DNA of 64,000 bases, from contig JAGFNQ010001130.1 in the NCBI GenBank assembly GCA_024364735.1, forward strand, positions 51,574 to 115,573, read 5' to 3'. Source of the stretch: Boesenbergia rotunda (lineage: Eukaryota > Streptophyta > Magnoliopsida > Zingiberales > Zingiberaceae). Numbering within the stretch: the first letter of the stretch is position 1; the number at the start of each line of letters is the position of its first letter. Position numbers and translations under genes: made by a program. Under the pieces are notes generated by a model. It saw nothing but the letters and a program-made list of their open reading frames with translations. It did no database searches and was not told the origin of the DNA. Positions 21,032-32,913 of this stretch are shown here, piece after piece.

Positions 21032-23332
21032 ACATAAAATTGTTCCTTAGTCTTGTCATTCTCTGATTTCTCAAAATACATCATATAGTGGTGGAAACTT
21101 GAAATTGTTCCTCTCGAAAATTCTGATCAGCATATTGAATTTCAGCCACTTCCTTCACTGCAATTTCGAAAATGCCTTCACTGCATTTCAATCACTGCTT
21201 CCTCTGTACATTGATCAACACATTTCTTTCATTTCCTTTCCTTTCACTACATTCATGTGCTTCATTCCTTGATTCACAGCCTTGAAAACCCAAAATTCAG
21301 CTCATCTTGATACAAACTGCACAAAAACTGCTTGTACTGATTTTTTTTTCTTTGTGTTCAGCTTTTGTTCAGCCATTTCGAATTCTGAACAGCTGCATTT
21401 AAGCTTCTAGCATGTTGTGTCTGATTTCTATAGCACAGATCAGTTCCTTCTCCATTGCAGATTCAACTCACAGATTTTCCCATTTTGGCACAGATTTTTC
21501 CAGTCTTCAATCATGAGGTTCCCTATCTACATTTCCTGGTTGATACAATTTGATACAGATTTTTCAATAGAGAACCTGAAATATCAAACAACAATTGGGG
21601 ATTCCACTCAACAATTCTGATAAGCAATTTGAATTATAGCCACTTCCTTCACTGCACTTGCTTTCCTGTACTGATCAAAAATTCCTAGCATCCATAATTT
21701 TTTTCTGTTTCTTGCAAATTCCTCACAGCTCTTCACAAACCTTTCAGCACCTTGCAGCTTCCTTGATTACTCAGATCAATTAGCATCAACTAGTAGTGGA
21801 GAATTAGATCCAACTATTTCGGATTCCAGCTCACTGCAAATTTTTTTGCTTTGCTCCTTTTCTGCTGCATTTCGGATTGTTTCTGCTGAGATTCAGATTG
21901 TTTCATTTCAGAAGCTCAAGGTTAAAGTATCTCGACTGCAATTCATCTTTCCAGCAGTGTTTTCAGATTTTTTTTCTTTTCTTTAAAGAGCAACTCAGAA
22001 TTTCTGCTTAAACTTCACTGCATTTTCCAGCTCACTCCAGATTTTCCACAGCTTCATTCGACCTTGACTTGTATCATTCAGTAGCTCTCAGAGTATTTTC
22101 AGCTGCCATTCTGATCCTAGCAAATTGTCACTGATCTTCCTAGCCAAGAACAGCTGCAGTCAATTCAATCCCTGATCAAAACATGCTTCACATCAACTCT
22201 TAGTGTTCTTGGCACAGATTTTTCTTTACTTCAAATTTTCGGCTTTTGTTCCACTTTTGCTCAGCTTCTTTTTCTTTTGTTTCCCTTCTCTTGTTCACAT
22301 TCGATAAGTGGCAGGAGACCTCCATTGCAAACTAGTGCTATTGAATTAATATGCTCTTCTTGAAATTCCATTTCTTGATACTCTACTTGGCCTCTTCCTT
22401 CCTTTTTGGCACTGATTTTTTTTCTTTGAAATGGCACAGATTTTTTTCTTTGCTTGCCACTTAAATCTTCAAAATATGATAAGGAATCTAGATGCTCCAC
22501 TTGCTTCCATCCTCTTGCTCCTTCTTGGAATTCAAACTCACTCAAACTCATTCTTGGCACATGTAATTGCAAAAAAAAAATTTTTTTCGACATGAAATTG
22601 CCTCTTTGATACCAAATCTTTCCAAAACGCTAGTCACTCCCCCACACTTAAATCTTTGTCCGTCTCAGGCAAAATATCATTAAGAAACATTTTAAACAAA
22701 TAAGTCCATAGAAAGAGTGAGATTAGGTAGGGGAAATGAGAAATATGAAGTGATACAAGGGAAAGTTACAAAAAATGATATGAGATGAGAAGTAAAATGA
22801 TTTATCTCCATAAATGTGATCCAATCATAGAAATTTGGTTTTGAAAGAACCTAAGCAAGTTCTAGAGTACAATCACATGTATGTGTCACAAATATAAGGC
22901 TAATTCTCACTAGGTGAAAATAATTCATCCCAAGTCCTCAATTAAGAATCTAAAGCAAAGTAGTACTCAAGCATCCAAGAATTCATCCATGAGCTCAAAC
23001 CCTAAGTTTTAACAACCAAATTTAATTTATTTTTAAAAGACTCTAAAATGACATGAAGATATCCTAGAGGGATACATTTATTCCTAGTCATGCAAGAAAA
23101 AGTGACAAAAGAAATAACAAGGTATTTACAATGACTCCTATTCTTTCTACTCTACTCATGCATTTATTAGCAAGGACTCAATTTAAAAGTGAAAAATGTA
23201 ATAAAAGAAAATACAAGAAAGAACAATCTCCCCTTATTTCTGGTGGACGGAGTCTATCCAGAAGTAGCCTCCATCGTGGTAGTGGAGGAACATGGGTGGC
23301 TGAGAGAATTAGGACTCCCCCACACTTGAACT
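21032..23332 (-). other. Non-coding, pyrimidine-rich internal region of a gypsy-type element
   Basis: The plus strand is T/C-rich, with many TTTCAGCTCACTGCATTTC-like phrases. An open frame of 110 codons at 22261-22593 (minus) has no recognisable motif. Near 22630 the minus strand has AAGTGTGGGGGAGTGAC, a phrase often seen in Tat/Athila-type internal regions. No pol motif was found. Confidence 0.4.
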
Positions 23333-24214
23333 TTACAAAAATTTGCTCCGGTGGCCTCGGCGATTCAGGTTTAAGATCCATGTAAGGAGTGGAGTGCTAT
23401 GGATTAGAGTAAAATCAACTCCTCCTTCTTGATGCCTTTTGAAAGATTTTCCAGGAGGCTGGAGTCTGTTCAGATTGAGCACCCACTCCTGAAGTCTTCT
23501 GGACCCTGCAAAACAATGTAATACCTCTCTCAAGCGTGCAGGGTCAGAAAGAAATGATATAAATTCAGTCTCTGCATGAAATGTATCCAAAACTGCATCA
23601 CATCCAATTAAATCAACTTGTGGTGCCTCAATAAATTTTTCACAATTATTTTCTACGAAATTTGCATCCAAAAACTTATCACAAATAATAAAATCAATCC
23701 TTGGCACTTCAATAGAAATTTTACAATTATTTTCTACCAAGGATGTATCAAGCAATGTATCACAACCTATGAAATCAACTTTAGGTGCCTCAATGAATTT
23801 TTCACAATTATTTCCAGCAAAAGATATATCAAAAGACTCATCACAACAATCAACAATACTAGGCACTTCTAAAAATTTTTCACACTCAGCATTTGCATCA
23901 TATGGATCACCACATGCTTCAAATTCAACAAATTTAACACTAGGTACCTCTAGGGATTTTTCACAATCATTTTCTACATGAGATGCATCCCTAAATATAT
24001 CACAAACAATAAAATCAGTTTGAGGTACCTCTATGAAATTTTCAGAAAAAATAGGAGGAGTATTTAGCTGATCGTGCTGAAAAATACCTGGAGATTCTAC
24101 AAAAGTAGATGTATCCGTGTCCTCCTCCTGGTCAAGTATATGTTCCACTTTAGGCTCTAGTTCTGGTGGACACTCAACTAAAGCAGGTGATCCTTGGGTT
24201 CTTGCTTCCACCAT
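23333..24214 (-). CDS. Acidic protein with ~40-residue repeats, inside a Tat/Athila-like element
   Basis: This is an open frame of 293 codons with no stops. Residues from about 60 to 220 are made of four to six diverged repeats with the pattern NNCEKFIEAP-(K/Q)VDFIGCD, each with two cysteines and many acidic residues. The last 70 residues are basic and lack the repeats. I recognise no enzyme or structural family. It lies downstream of a Gln-rich gag-like region in the same orientation, separated by a shorter open segment (24239-24448) of similar composition, so the original ORF was probably longer. It may be an extra ORF of the element. A captured host fragment is possible. Confidence 0.5.
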   Translation of the reverse strand: MVEARTQGSPALVECPPELEPKVEHILDQEEDTDTSTFVESPGIFQHDQLNTPPIFSENFIEVPQTDFIVCDIFRDASHVENDCEKSLEVPSVKFVEFEACGDPYDANAECEKFLEVPSIVDCCDESFDISFAGNNCEKFIEAPKVDFIGCDTLLDTSLVENNCKISIEVPRIDFIICDKFLDANFVENNCEKFIEAPQVDLIGCDAVLDTFHAETEFISFLSDPARLREVLHCFAGSRRLQEWVLNLNRLQPPGKSFKRHQEGGVDFTLIHSTPLLTWILNLNRRGHRSKFL

Positions 24215-24238
24215 GCAAGTCCCTACACTTTCTGGTAA

Positions 24239-24448
24239 TTATGGTGGTCCCTGGGGCTTAGTGCAATCCCCTACACCTATGGAATCATCTCCTATGCATG
24301 TTTCCTCAACCATTCTTGTATCAACCAAATTAGAAAAATTAGGATCATTAACAACTAAATCATCACAAGATAATAGTATAGAATGATCCTGTAAAGTTTC
24401 AGAATTGAATTCAAAACTATCACAAGACCTGCTATCAATCTCCTCCAA
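24239..24448 (-). pseudogene. Upstream segment of the acidic ORF
   Basis: Sixty-nine codons with composition like the 293-codon ORF (DSRSCDSFEFNSETLQDHS). A stop separates it from the downstream frame. The plus-strand phrase CAATCCCCTACAC recurs at 24266, 24492 and 24570, so this part is also repetitive. Confidence 0.4.
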
Positions 24449-24539
24449 TGCCTCTAAATCAGTAGGAATGGGTGATTCTTGGGGCTCAGTGCAATCCCCT
24501 ACACTCTCAATCCTATCCTCTGGATTTCTGATGTATCAA

Positions 24540-25570
24540 TCAATGTAGGTGGTTCTTGGGACTCTGTGCAATCCCCTACACCTGTATATTCATCTAATTG
24601 TCCTGATCTTTGGGCTTGTATCTGATTCCATTGATCTATCAATTTTGCAAGGCGTTGTTGTTGAAGTTGAAAAATTTGCTGTGTTTGTTCTTGTTGTTGT
24701 TGTTGAAAAATTTTCTGTTATTGTTCTTGAAAACTTTGCTGTTGTTGTAGAATTTGTTGCAACATCTCTATCATCCTTTGTTGTTGAGCCTCACTCCAAT
24801 CAGGATCCTCAAAACCTCCTTGGTTAGTGTGGAACTCTTGTTGGTCTTGAAATTGAGACCGTGGGGGTTAATAAAATGGTTGAATAGGCTGATTAAATTG
24901 CTGAAAATTTGGTTCACAACTTGGTGGAGATGGCTGAAAATTATGATTCTGGAATTGAAATCTCTGAATTGGTGGCTGAAAATTCTGATCGTTTGGTGGA
25001 AAATTTTGCTGTGAAGGCTGAAATCCACTCTGATTTTGATTCTGGAAAGTCTGAAATGGTTGGAACCCTTGCTGAAAATTTTGACTTGGTTGAAAATCCT
25101 GCTGAAATTGTTGAAATTATGGCGGTGAAAACTGAATTTGAGTGGGCTGAAAATTCTGTGTAGCTTGAAATTCTTGCTGCCATGGCTGAGGTTGAGACTG
25201 AAATTGATTATTTCCTTGCTGAAAACTTACAAAAGGCTGCTGGAAATTTGGGTTAACATGCTGAAATCCTTGGTTTGGTTGAACTTGATTGAAGGGTGGT
25301 TGCTAAAAATTCTGATTATCTAAACACCTTTGCTGAATTCCTTGAAAAAGTGATTGATCTTGTTGATAAGGTTGCTGAAAGTTGGGCTGAAATTGCTGGA
25401 ATTGGGGCTGCCCAATCTAAAAATTCTGACTTGGCTGAAAATTTTGGAATGATGGTTGAACTTGTGGCTGAAAAAACTGATTAGGTTGCTGAAAATTCGA
25501 ATAGGGCTGTTGAAAATCTTGATTTGGTTGCTGATATTGTTGGAATTGTTGACACGGCTGTTGGTAAGTA
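24540..25570 (-). pseudogene. Gln/Asn/Phe-rich gag-like region, broken
   Basis: The minus strand encodes long runs of Q with F, P, N and Y (for example QQFQQYQQPNQDFQQPYS). Stops occur every 50-100 codons. Such tracts follow the zinc knuckle of Gag in Athila/Tat-type elements, but no knuckle is visible here. Repeat slippage may explain the length changes. Confidence 0.5.
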
Positions 25571-25718
25571 GATGAGAACATTCTGAACTGGCAGTCCTAT
25601 CACAAAACAAACAAGAAAAATGGCAGCACCCGTATACAAAAAATAAAGCACAAGAAAATAGAATCAAATGATATGTCCCTAAGTACACAAGCAAAAATCT
25701 AACAACTCAACTAGTTGC

Positions 25719-25737
25719 TTCCCTGGCAACGGCGCCA
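25719..25737 (-). promoter_or_regulatory. Primer-binding site, tRNA-Asp type
   Basis: The minus strand reads TGGCGCCGTTGCCAGGGA six bases inside the LTR edge. It closely matches the PBS of plant Athila/Tat elements, complementary to tRNA-Asp, and sets the orientation as minus. Confidence 0.8.
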
Positions 25738-25743
25738 AAAATT

Positions 25744-28329
25744 TGATGAACCCGATTTAGCTAGATTAAATTATCACGAAATGTGGGTCCATCAGAATTT
25801 AAAATTTGTAAGAAAAGCTGGAAACCCTTTTTGCAATCAAAAATATGAAAACGTAGTAAAGGGGCCACAGGTCATATTTTTCCTCGGGACTAGTTGAGGT
25901 TGTGTCGATTTGAGCTCATGTTTATGTGTCGTTAACATTTTTTTGGGTTTCAAATAGAATTTGGGTTTGATGTCAATTTAAGTGAGATCACAATTAAGAT
26001 AAAGGGAACTTAACTAATGAACTAACAAGGTGCTGACACTTAATTTCAGATTTATGAATTGATGTGAAACACTAATGTGAGCAGCTGATGAAAGACAGAT
26101 AAGTATGTAGCAACGATCAAATGCAAAGTTCACAAACAAAGGAATGCATAAACAAGTGAATATGAAGCGAGTTTCCTGATCTCAAACTGATATTCATTGA
26201 GAACTCGAATTCAGAATTGGAAATTAAGAACTAAATGAATAGAAGGAAATGATGCAATGACAAGTTAAAGACTGAAGCTAACAACTGCAAACTAACTTGA
26301 GTCTCTAATTGAGAATTCAGAAAATTTGGCACAATTTCAGATTGGATGAACTGAACTTGCTGAAATTAATATTACAATTCAGAAACAAATGAGTTGTAAA
26401 ACCAGTTCATTCCGAGCACAAGTCAGACTGCCAAGTGTGTTTACTTCAACTAAATTGAAGCATCAAGCCAACTAAGTGCCAAACAAGCTAATCCCTATTC
26501 AGAAATAAGTCTCGACTTGGCACAAACTTGCAGAAGTTAAGTGAACATGTTATGCAGAGTAGATATCAGGAATCCAGGTCAGAAATTCATTGGAAGTCAA
26601 CAAGGATTCACAGCTGAGTCTCTTCTCGATACAGGGCAGCTTCCAATAGCTTGATACACGGCATATAGGCTGAGTTCTAGAAACAATGGATGTGCAGAAT
26701 TGGACCAATTTCAGAAACGAAATGCAGGCTTTGATGAAAACAATTGCAGAGATTTCATGCAGCCAATTGAATGCAAAAACTAATATGTAGCTGAGATCAA
26801 TTGTAGAAACAATGGATGTGCAGAATTGTGCCGCAACAAAATCTGAATGCAGGAATAGTTGTGCCGAAACAAAATCAGGAAACTAAATGTTGGTTTCAAT
26901 AGCAGGAATTAAAGTAACACAACTGAATTGAAAAGAACTTGCAAAAATCAGAAATAAACTGGCTCGCATGCAAGACAGCTTGAAATTGCAGAAACTAAGG
27001 GTGCTGATACGCAGCAATGAAATGGCACGCAACAAGTAGACAGAAAATAGGCTGTAATTAGAAGCTATTGTGCACTAAACTAACTCACTAGCTAATTTAC
27101 TTGCCAAATTGAAACTTAACTACTGCAAAAACCATTCAAAATGAAAATTACAGCAGCTGAATAGAAATCAGAAACAGAAATGAGATGCAGAAATGAAATT
27201 ACAGCTACAAACAATGAAAATTAACCAAGCAAACTAATCCTCAATCACTCTATTAGGTCAAGAACTCCTTGTTGGTCACGCAAGGGTGAGCCTCGAACCC
27301 GTAAGCTCAGCAAACAATTGAAAAACAGCTCAACAATTCAAATCCAGCTCTCACTCTGAACCAAACTGAAATCCAAATCGATTTCCTCAATCTGGCATTG
27401 TCCAATTGCGCGGATGGTGTGGGGATGAACCAAGCACTCCAGGGAACCCCTCTGAACTGCTCGGATGGATAAAGGATGGAGCAAAACCGAGATTGAAGCA
27501 ATAAATGACAGAGCTACGGAAACCTCACAACAGCTCTGTTTTGGCCAATTCGGAGCTGGAAATTCACCGAGAACCTTCCCAATAGCCTAGCAATTGATCT
27601 AGTAGAAGAATTGAGGGGTCGCGCCCCTTGGATTGAAGAAAACTAGCTAAGAAAATGAAGAACACGAAGAAGAAAGTGTTGCGGCGAGGAAACGCGACGA
27701 AGAGGAAGCTGCGCCAAATTTTTCCTTAAGTAATTAACATTGGACAGCTCAGATTGATTGGAGGAGATCCAACAGCTGATCTTGCTCTGATCTGACCCAA
27801 ACTTTCCAGATGTTGATCAATAGTCAGGATCTACCTCGTGGTAGCTCGGATCCTCCAGATGTGCAACGGATGGTCCAGATCAACCTAATCATTGAATGGA
27901 CGATCTAGAGCCCTCCGAGCTTGATCCAATGGTTGATTGAGCTCTGATTGGGATGAAATCTTCAGATCTTGATCAGAGTGCTTGATCAACCCTAACCCTA
28001 GCTCGGATTACTTCAGATGGTCCCGGATGGCTCAGATCTAGCCGCTTTTGAATCGGACGACCCAGATTAATCTGAAACTTGATAACTCGATCCGGGTCCA
28101 CTTCCGACTCAAGTTTGACCCAGTATGCCCTAGGTTCAGGATCCTTTCATGCCTACAAAAATATATCAGAAAATTAGTGGCCAAACAATCCAAAAATGTG
28201 CAAATTTGCAATTAAGTCCAAAATAAGAGGAAATCCTAAAACCTAGGGTAAAATCACAATTAAGCAAGTAAAACATGGGTCAAACATGGATTTTAACAAT
28301 TAAAATAATCAACAAAATGGTACTTATCA
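25744..28329 (-). repeat. LTR (2586 bp) of the Tat/Athila-like element
   Basis: The plus-strand edges are TGATGAACCC and GGTACTTATCA, giving TG...CA with a short TGAT/ATCA inverted end. The PBS lies next to the left edge and the broken gag-protease ORF next to the right edge. The possible target sequence ACTAC (28330-28334) has no visible partner. It is AT-rich, with a GATCC-rich part at 27720-28130. Confidence 0.75.
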
Positions 28330-29888
28330 ACTACCAAGTCACTATAGAGCTCTCGGTTGGAAATCCAGATTGGTACTGCCCTTAGCCTCTGAGTAGAGGC
28401 CATTACTTCCCCTGACGGTAAGGTTGTTAAAAATTTCTGGCCCAAACTTTCTGGTGGGATCCCTAGCTTTTTAGAGAAAAGCATGGATACAAAAGAATGG
28501 GTTGCCCCAGTATCGAATAACACAATAGCATATTGAGATGAGATGAGTATTCGACCTGTGACCATAGTAGGAGAATTTGACACCTCTTCCCTGGTGATGG
28601 CGAAAACCCTAGCGTTGGTCGTGGCTGGTGGGGCTTCCATTCTTGCTTGACTGAAATAGGGTCCCTCCATTGCTGGCTGCATCTGGTGCAACTGGGCTGA
28701 TCCACTCCCGTACTGAAGGAACTGTGGTGGAGGCGGCTTTGCTTTAGGACAAGCCTTGGCCAGGTGTCCTACTACTCCACAGATATAACATCCGCCAATA
28801 CTCGACTTGTGAGGACAAGCCTTTATCATATGTCCTTCTGCTCCACAAATATGGCGTCCGCTCATGCCCTGACGACATACTCCGGGATGTATCTTCCCAC
28901 ATTTTGGACAAGGGGAATACTTGAGTTGCTTACTTGACGAGCCCCCTTTGTTGCCCTCAGAAGACTTCTGGTCCCACTGCTTCCTCTTGCCTGAATCTCC
29001 TTTCCAATTTTGTTGGTTCTGAGGATTTCCTTTGGACTTCTGGGCTGATGCCTGTTGTCGTTGCTCGCGTGTGGCCTTTATACTGTTTAAGTAGTGTTCA
29101 GTGATCAAAGCACTACTTACTAGTTCTTCCGAGGTCTGTGGTCTATTTCCACCGCCGGCCACATTCAGAGCTATCTGAGGCCTCAGCATCTTGAGCATTA
29201 ACCTGACTCTTTCCTTTTCAGTGCTAACTAACTCCGGGCACAAGCGAGCTAGTCGATTAAACTTCCTCATGGCTTCATCTACAGACAATTCTCCTTGACG
29301 GAACTCTGTGAATTTATCATAGTGTTTGTTCGTTACCTTCATATGAAAGTACTCCTCCAAGAACTCTGCTTCGAAGTCGGCCCAGGTCATCTGACTTACA
29401 TTCCTCTTAGCCCTTACTCTTTCCCACCACATCCTGGCGTCTCCAGTAAGGCAGAAGGATGTACACTTTATCTTCTCCACCTCAAGCCAGTCCAGTAACT
29501 CCATTATACTTTCCACCGTTTTGAACCATGCCTGAGCATCCCATGGTTCACTTGTGCCAGAAAAATTCTCGGGCTTCAGCCTCTGCCACTAGATTAGATA
29601 TGCCTCTTGTCTTACTTCTCTTGCCAGAGGTACTGGGGAAACCTCTGTCGCCACTGGTGTCCCTACTTGCGCCACTGGCGCCACTGGAGGGGTAGCAGGG
29701 GTGGCCTGATGATTAGTGGCCTGCTGGTTAGCCATCAAGGTGGCAATGACTTGCTGCTGTTCAGCAATTTGCCTCTGAAGCTGGGCCACCACTCCTTGAA
29801 GGTCTGATGGTGGTACCGACTCCGTTGACTCCTGTTCTCTAGGAGCTTGCTCCTCATTTCGGACAGTTCTGGGATGTCCTCTTGCCAT
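28330..29888 (-). pseudogene. Gypsy gag-protease polyprotein, 5' portion
   Basis: The N-terminus (29888 to 29589) is Q-rich with a coiled coil (VVAQLQRQIAEQQQVIATL). A TAG at about 29589 interrupts the frame before the Gag core. The core follows (FCLTGDARMWWERV, LEEYFHMKVT, FRQGELSVDEAMRKFNRLAR), then a KSKGNPQNQQN-type basic linker. There are two zinc knuckles; the first reads CXXXGAEGHMIKAC-like with one cysteine poorly placed, and the second is CYICGVVGHLAKAC. The protease active site DTGATHSF follows. The frame ends in foreign sequence shortly after ELYSDLVV, where an LTR has inserted. Function in the parent element is capsid and polyprotein processing. Confidence 0.9.
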
Positions 29889-30129
29889 TCTCTTACTCTA
29901 TAGTGTAAAGAAAATAAAAGCTCATTATCTCTTATCAACTTACTTCATCATCTTCATGCCCATATTAGCATATAATAATACTAGCATACTTCCTTATCAT
30001 CATGCACTTACTAATACTAGCAGTCAATAATGAAAAGCATAAAAAAAAACTATAAAATATGAACTTCTTACTTGGTAGGCGGCAGGATTGATGCTTGATG
30101 TCAGTGTGGCGGAAGGATGGAAACTTTGT

Positions 30130-30142
30130 TCTGATACCACTC
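30130..30142 (-). promoter_or_regulatory. Primer-binding site, initiator tRNA-Met type
   Basis: The minus strand reads GAGTGGTATCAGAAC next to the LTR edge. It is one base off the usual TGGTATCAGAGC. Confidence 0.8.
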
Positions 30143-31219
30143 TGTGACGACCCGCCTTAACTTCTCTCCCTTAAAGCGGACATCACTTTTACTTAACCTT
30201 AACTTTACCTTATTCTTAGCCTTAGGTTACAACTACTTGACTTCCCTTAACTTGCTCTGAATTTTTTTCCTTTAAGAAAAAAACTTTCATTTTATTTGCT
30301 TTGCAAGGATTTGACCCCTAGATCTCTTAGTTATAAAACTAAAGCACTAACCATCTGCCCTACAACAGTTTCCTTTTAATGGTACCAGTCGACTGCTATA
30401 TAGCCAGTCGACTGGTGTCAGCCACAGAATCTTTCTGTACCTGGCACCAGTCGACTGGCCTCTTGGCAGTCAACTGGTGCATCGAATATAAACTTTCTGT
30501 TCGATAGGGCAGTCGACTGGTTCTGAACCAGTCGACTGGCACGCCTGAAACCTGCATTTACAGACCTGAAAACCATTTCCAAAGCTCCACAATTCATATA
30601 CTTTCAAGACATACAAAGACATAACTCCATTTCTATACCTATACTAGTTTTATAAACATTTTAGCAACCCAAAACAACCTCATAAACTTGCAATTAGGAT
30701 CTTTGCGGAAGTAAATAAGCTATCAAAATATATGAACTCTAGACTAGAGTTTGTACCCAACTTTGTCTCTATGCAAGGTTTAAACAAAGTCATTCGTTCT
30801 ACTGAACATCAATGCAAGTCCCGCTCGCCTCCCTAGCTTATGCTTTTTCTTTACCTTTGTCTGCAATAGAAGGAAATGCAACTAATAAGCGATTTGCATT
30901 TATTTCGCAGCCTCCTCACCTCTGCTCGCGCGGCCTCCCGAAACCCTAAAAGGGGTCTTAACCCAACTTAAGTGGAAGATGAAACATCTCTTCATGAAAA
31001 GGGCTTACTTAGCTATAATATTATTTCGCTTCATCCTTTTCTATGCTTGATACCCTTGCCCTACTGGTCAGCTGGGCGCCCTTAAGGACCTGCCTGTCCC
31101 TGTGGTCACGAGATCAATTCCTCGCTCGACCCTTAATTTTTTTTTCCATTTTTATTCCGAAAAATTGCCAAAAATTCAGAAAAAATCCTAATTATTCATG
31201 AAAATTATTGGGTGTTACA
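30143..31219 (-). repeat. 5' LTR (1077 bp) of the Tekay-like element
   Basis: The plus-strand edges are TGTGACGACCC and GGGTGTTACA. It contains five CAGTCGACTG palindromes (plus one mutated copy) at 30385-30545, and a tRNA-like stretch at 30300-30365. There is no coding sequence. Confidence 0.8.
30385..30545. repeat. CAGTCGACTG palindromes inside a gypsy LTR
   Basis: Five exact CAGTCGACTG copies and one mutated copy (CAGTCAACTG), often within ACCAGTCGACTGG. The same motif is repeated in the copia LTRs at 7547-8558 and 11248-12282, and in the copia internal region at 10747-10778. Confidence 0.95.
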
Positions 31220-31589
31220 GTTGTAGCAGTGGATTTCCATTTGCTTCTTACCCTGCACTTTATTAAATCTTTTAGCTTTAAAATATTTTGATAATTTCAT
31301 TACCATGTACGTCGTGTTTTCATCATCGTCTGATGATTTATCGTCATGTTGGATCTTCCTCGAGCTTAAGTCGATGTTATCTGCTTTACTCTTTCCTGCA
31401 CATCTAGATTCGTGAAGTTCTAAAGTCAAAAAAAGTTACTTTAAGGTACTTACCTCGAGATCCTTAGAGATGTAATAGGCATCAATTATTGAAGTCCAGA
31501 ATTAGGGTCCTTAGGAAGGCCTTCAAGTCGTACCTTTGAGCCACCCAATAGCTTACCGACTCTCCAAGGTTGTTGAGTTTCATAATTAG
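31220..31589 (-). pseudogene. Copia-type gag fragment (C-terminal half to zinc knuckle)
   Basis: The minus strand encodes NNLGESVSYWVAQRYDLKAF-like residues, then a DDDENTTYMVMKLSKYFKAK stretch and the first half of a knuckle (CYNC). Stops interrupt it. The Tekay-like LTR cuts it at 31219/31220, inside the knuckle, and the gypsy LTR at 31590 cuts its other side. Confidence 0.6.
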
Positions 31590-32460
31590 TGTAACCCTCA
31601 AAAATTTTCTAGCATTTTTCAGAATTTTTCCAAAATAAAATGAAATATAAAAAGTTCATAAAATGGAGTCGAAGCCAAGGCTCGAACGAAAGACCTTTCA
31701 TTAAACTTAGGTTTAAGTTTCCATTAGTTAATAGTAAAGCATAACAATGGAATATGAAACCAATATATGATTAGGGATAGTAAGCGCCCTTTTTATGGAA
31801 GATGCTTCAACTTCCACTTAGTATATAAGGGATAGAAAGAAGAGAAAACCAAGGGTTTTCTTTCTTCCTCCTTTCCCTACCGAAAACCAAAGAAGGTTTT
31901 CTTCTTCCCCCACCAAAAAGTAGAACTAGGTTTCGCCTTGTTCTTGTGCCCAAGATGCAAATCGTGTGGAGGAAATAGACGAGGAGTACTACGCTAGATC
32001 CTACGCCGGTATAGTGAGTATATATGATAAGTGTAACTAGATCACTCACCTATAGTAAAAGTATTTTTCGTATGGCTTCTAGTGTTGCAGAACTTGATTC
32101 TAAGTTTCTTTTGTGTGTGATCATGAGTTTTACAAGACTAAGGTCTTGATTTACCCCAAAACAAGTTTTGGGCGATCGATAGGGCACACAAGGTGCTCGA
32201 TAAAAGTCCTGAGTAAGACCGTGGTCTTACTAAGTTCTTGGACGAGTTCTAGGACTAAGCTTTTATGTAAGTAGAAGACCAAGGTTTTGATGTGTTTCAA
32301 AACAAGTTTTGGGAACATTACTTTTAAGTGCAAAGATATGCTAAATATGCATTTTAAGTACAAGTATGAGTACAAGTTTAAGTATATTACTTTTATTAAG
32401 TGGCATGTAGCAGGCCAAGGCCCACAAGATCTAGGCAAGCCTAGTATAATAAGGGGTTGA
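31590..32460 (+). repeat. Gypsy-type LTR, 5' part
   Basis: It starts TGTAACCCTCAAAAATTTTC. An antisense tRNA-like stretch lies at about 31672-31740 (GGCTCGAACGAAAGACC), and a TATA-like GTATATAAGGGA at 31821. The layout resembles the LTR at 17172. The downstream limit is unclear because copia-like LTR sequence follows. Confidence 0.5.
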
Positions 32461-32913
32461 GTGCAGCAGTCCAGAACAACAACTCAATCACTGCGATCAT
32501 TCATTTCTCCTTTGCGCTACATAACCGAAGCTCTGACAACGCCGAAACGCTATCCAATTCTCCGAACAAAGACTTTCCCTAACACTTCAGGAGTCGGTAT
32601 TCTTATTTTTTGTTATGTTAATATTGCACACATTTTAATATTGTAAACTTATTGCGATTTATTAGTCACGACCAAAGTAAAAGATCAAGGATTGTCGGCC
32701 TTGCAGTAGGAGCCGACCTAGACTCTGAAGCAAGTAAAACCAACGTGTGTTAGCGATTTTTGGTTCGTTGTGTGTTTCCGCTGCTCTATCTCTATCTTAC
32801 GATTATTATCGTAGTTTCCGCTATGCATTGTAATCGCTTAGTATTTTATGCAAAATTGTTTTAACGAGGCGATATTCACCCCCCCCCCCTCTATCGCTCA
32901 TCACGATCCTACA
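32461..32913 (+). repeat. Copia-type LTR 3' fragment
   Basis: It ends with TATTCACCCCCCCCCCTCTATCG...CCTACA, the 3' end signature of the copia LTRs at 8558 and 12282. Upstream are TTTCCGCT-type phrases shared with those LTRs. No 5' edge was found. Confidence 0.5.

Larger units (their letters stand above)
21032..28329 (-). mobile_element. Tat/Athila-like gypsy element without recognisable pol, 3' end uncertain
   Basis: On the minus strand the order is an LTR (28329 to 25744), a tRNA-Asp-type PBS, a Gln-rich coding region, an acidic repeat-containing ORF, and a long non-coding region. No protease, reverse transcriptase, RNase H or integrase motif is visible between 21032 and 25743. No second LTR was found, so the left limit is a guess, set by the unrelated integrase scrap. 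The element interrupts a gag-protease ORF at 28329/28330. It looks like a non-autonomous derivative, or one truncated at its 3' end. Confidence 0.6.
28330..31219 (-). mobile_element. Ty3/gypsy element (Tekay/Del-like), 5' part only
   Basis: On the minus strand it has a 5' LTR (31219 to 30143), a tRNA-Met-type PBS, a short leader, and gag plus protease. It is cut off at 28330 by the Tat/Athila-like LTR. The rest of pol is missing. Confidence 0.8.

Noticed and set aside
29295..29498. Plus-strand frame within the gypsy gag
   Set aside because: Reverse shadow of the gag ORF.
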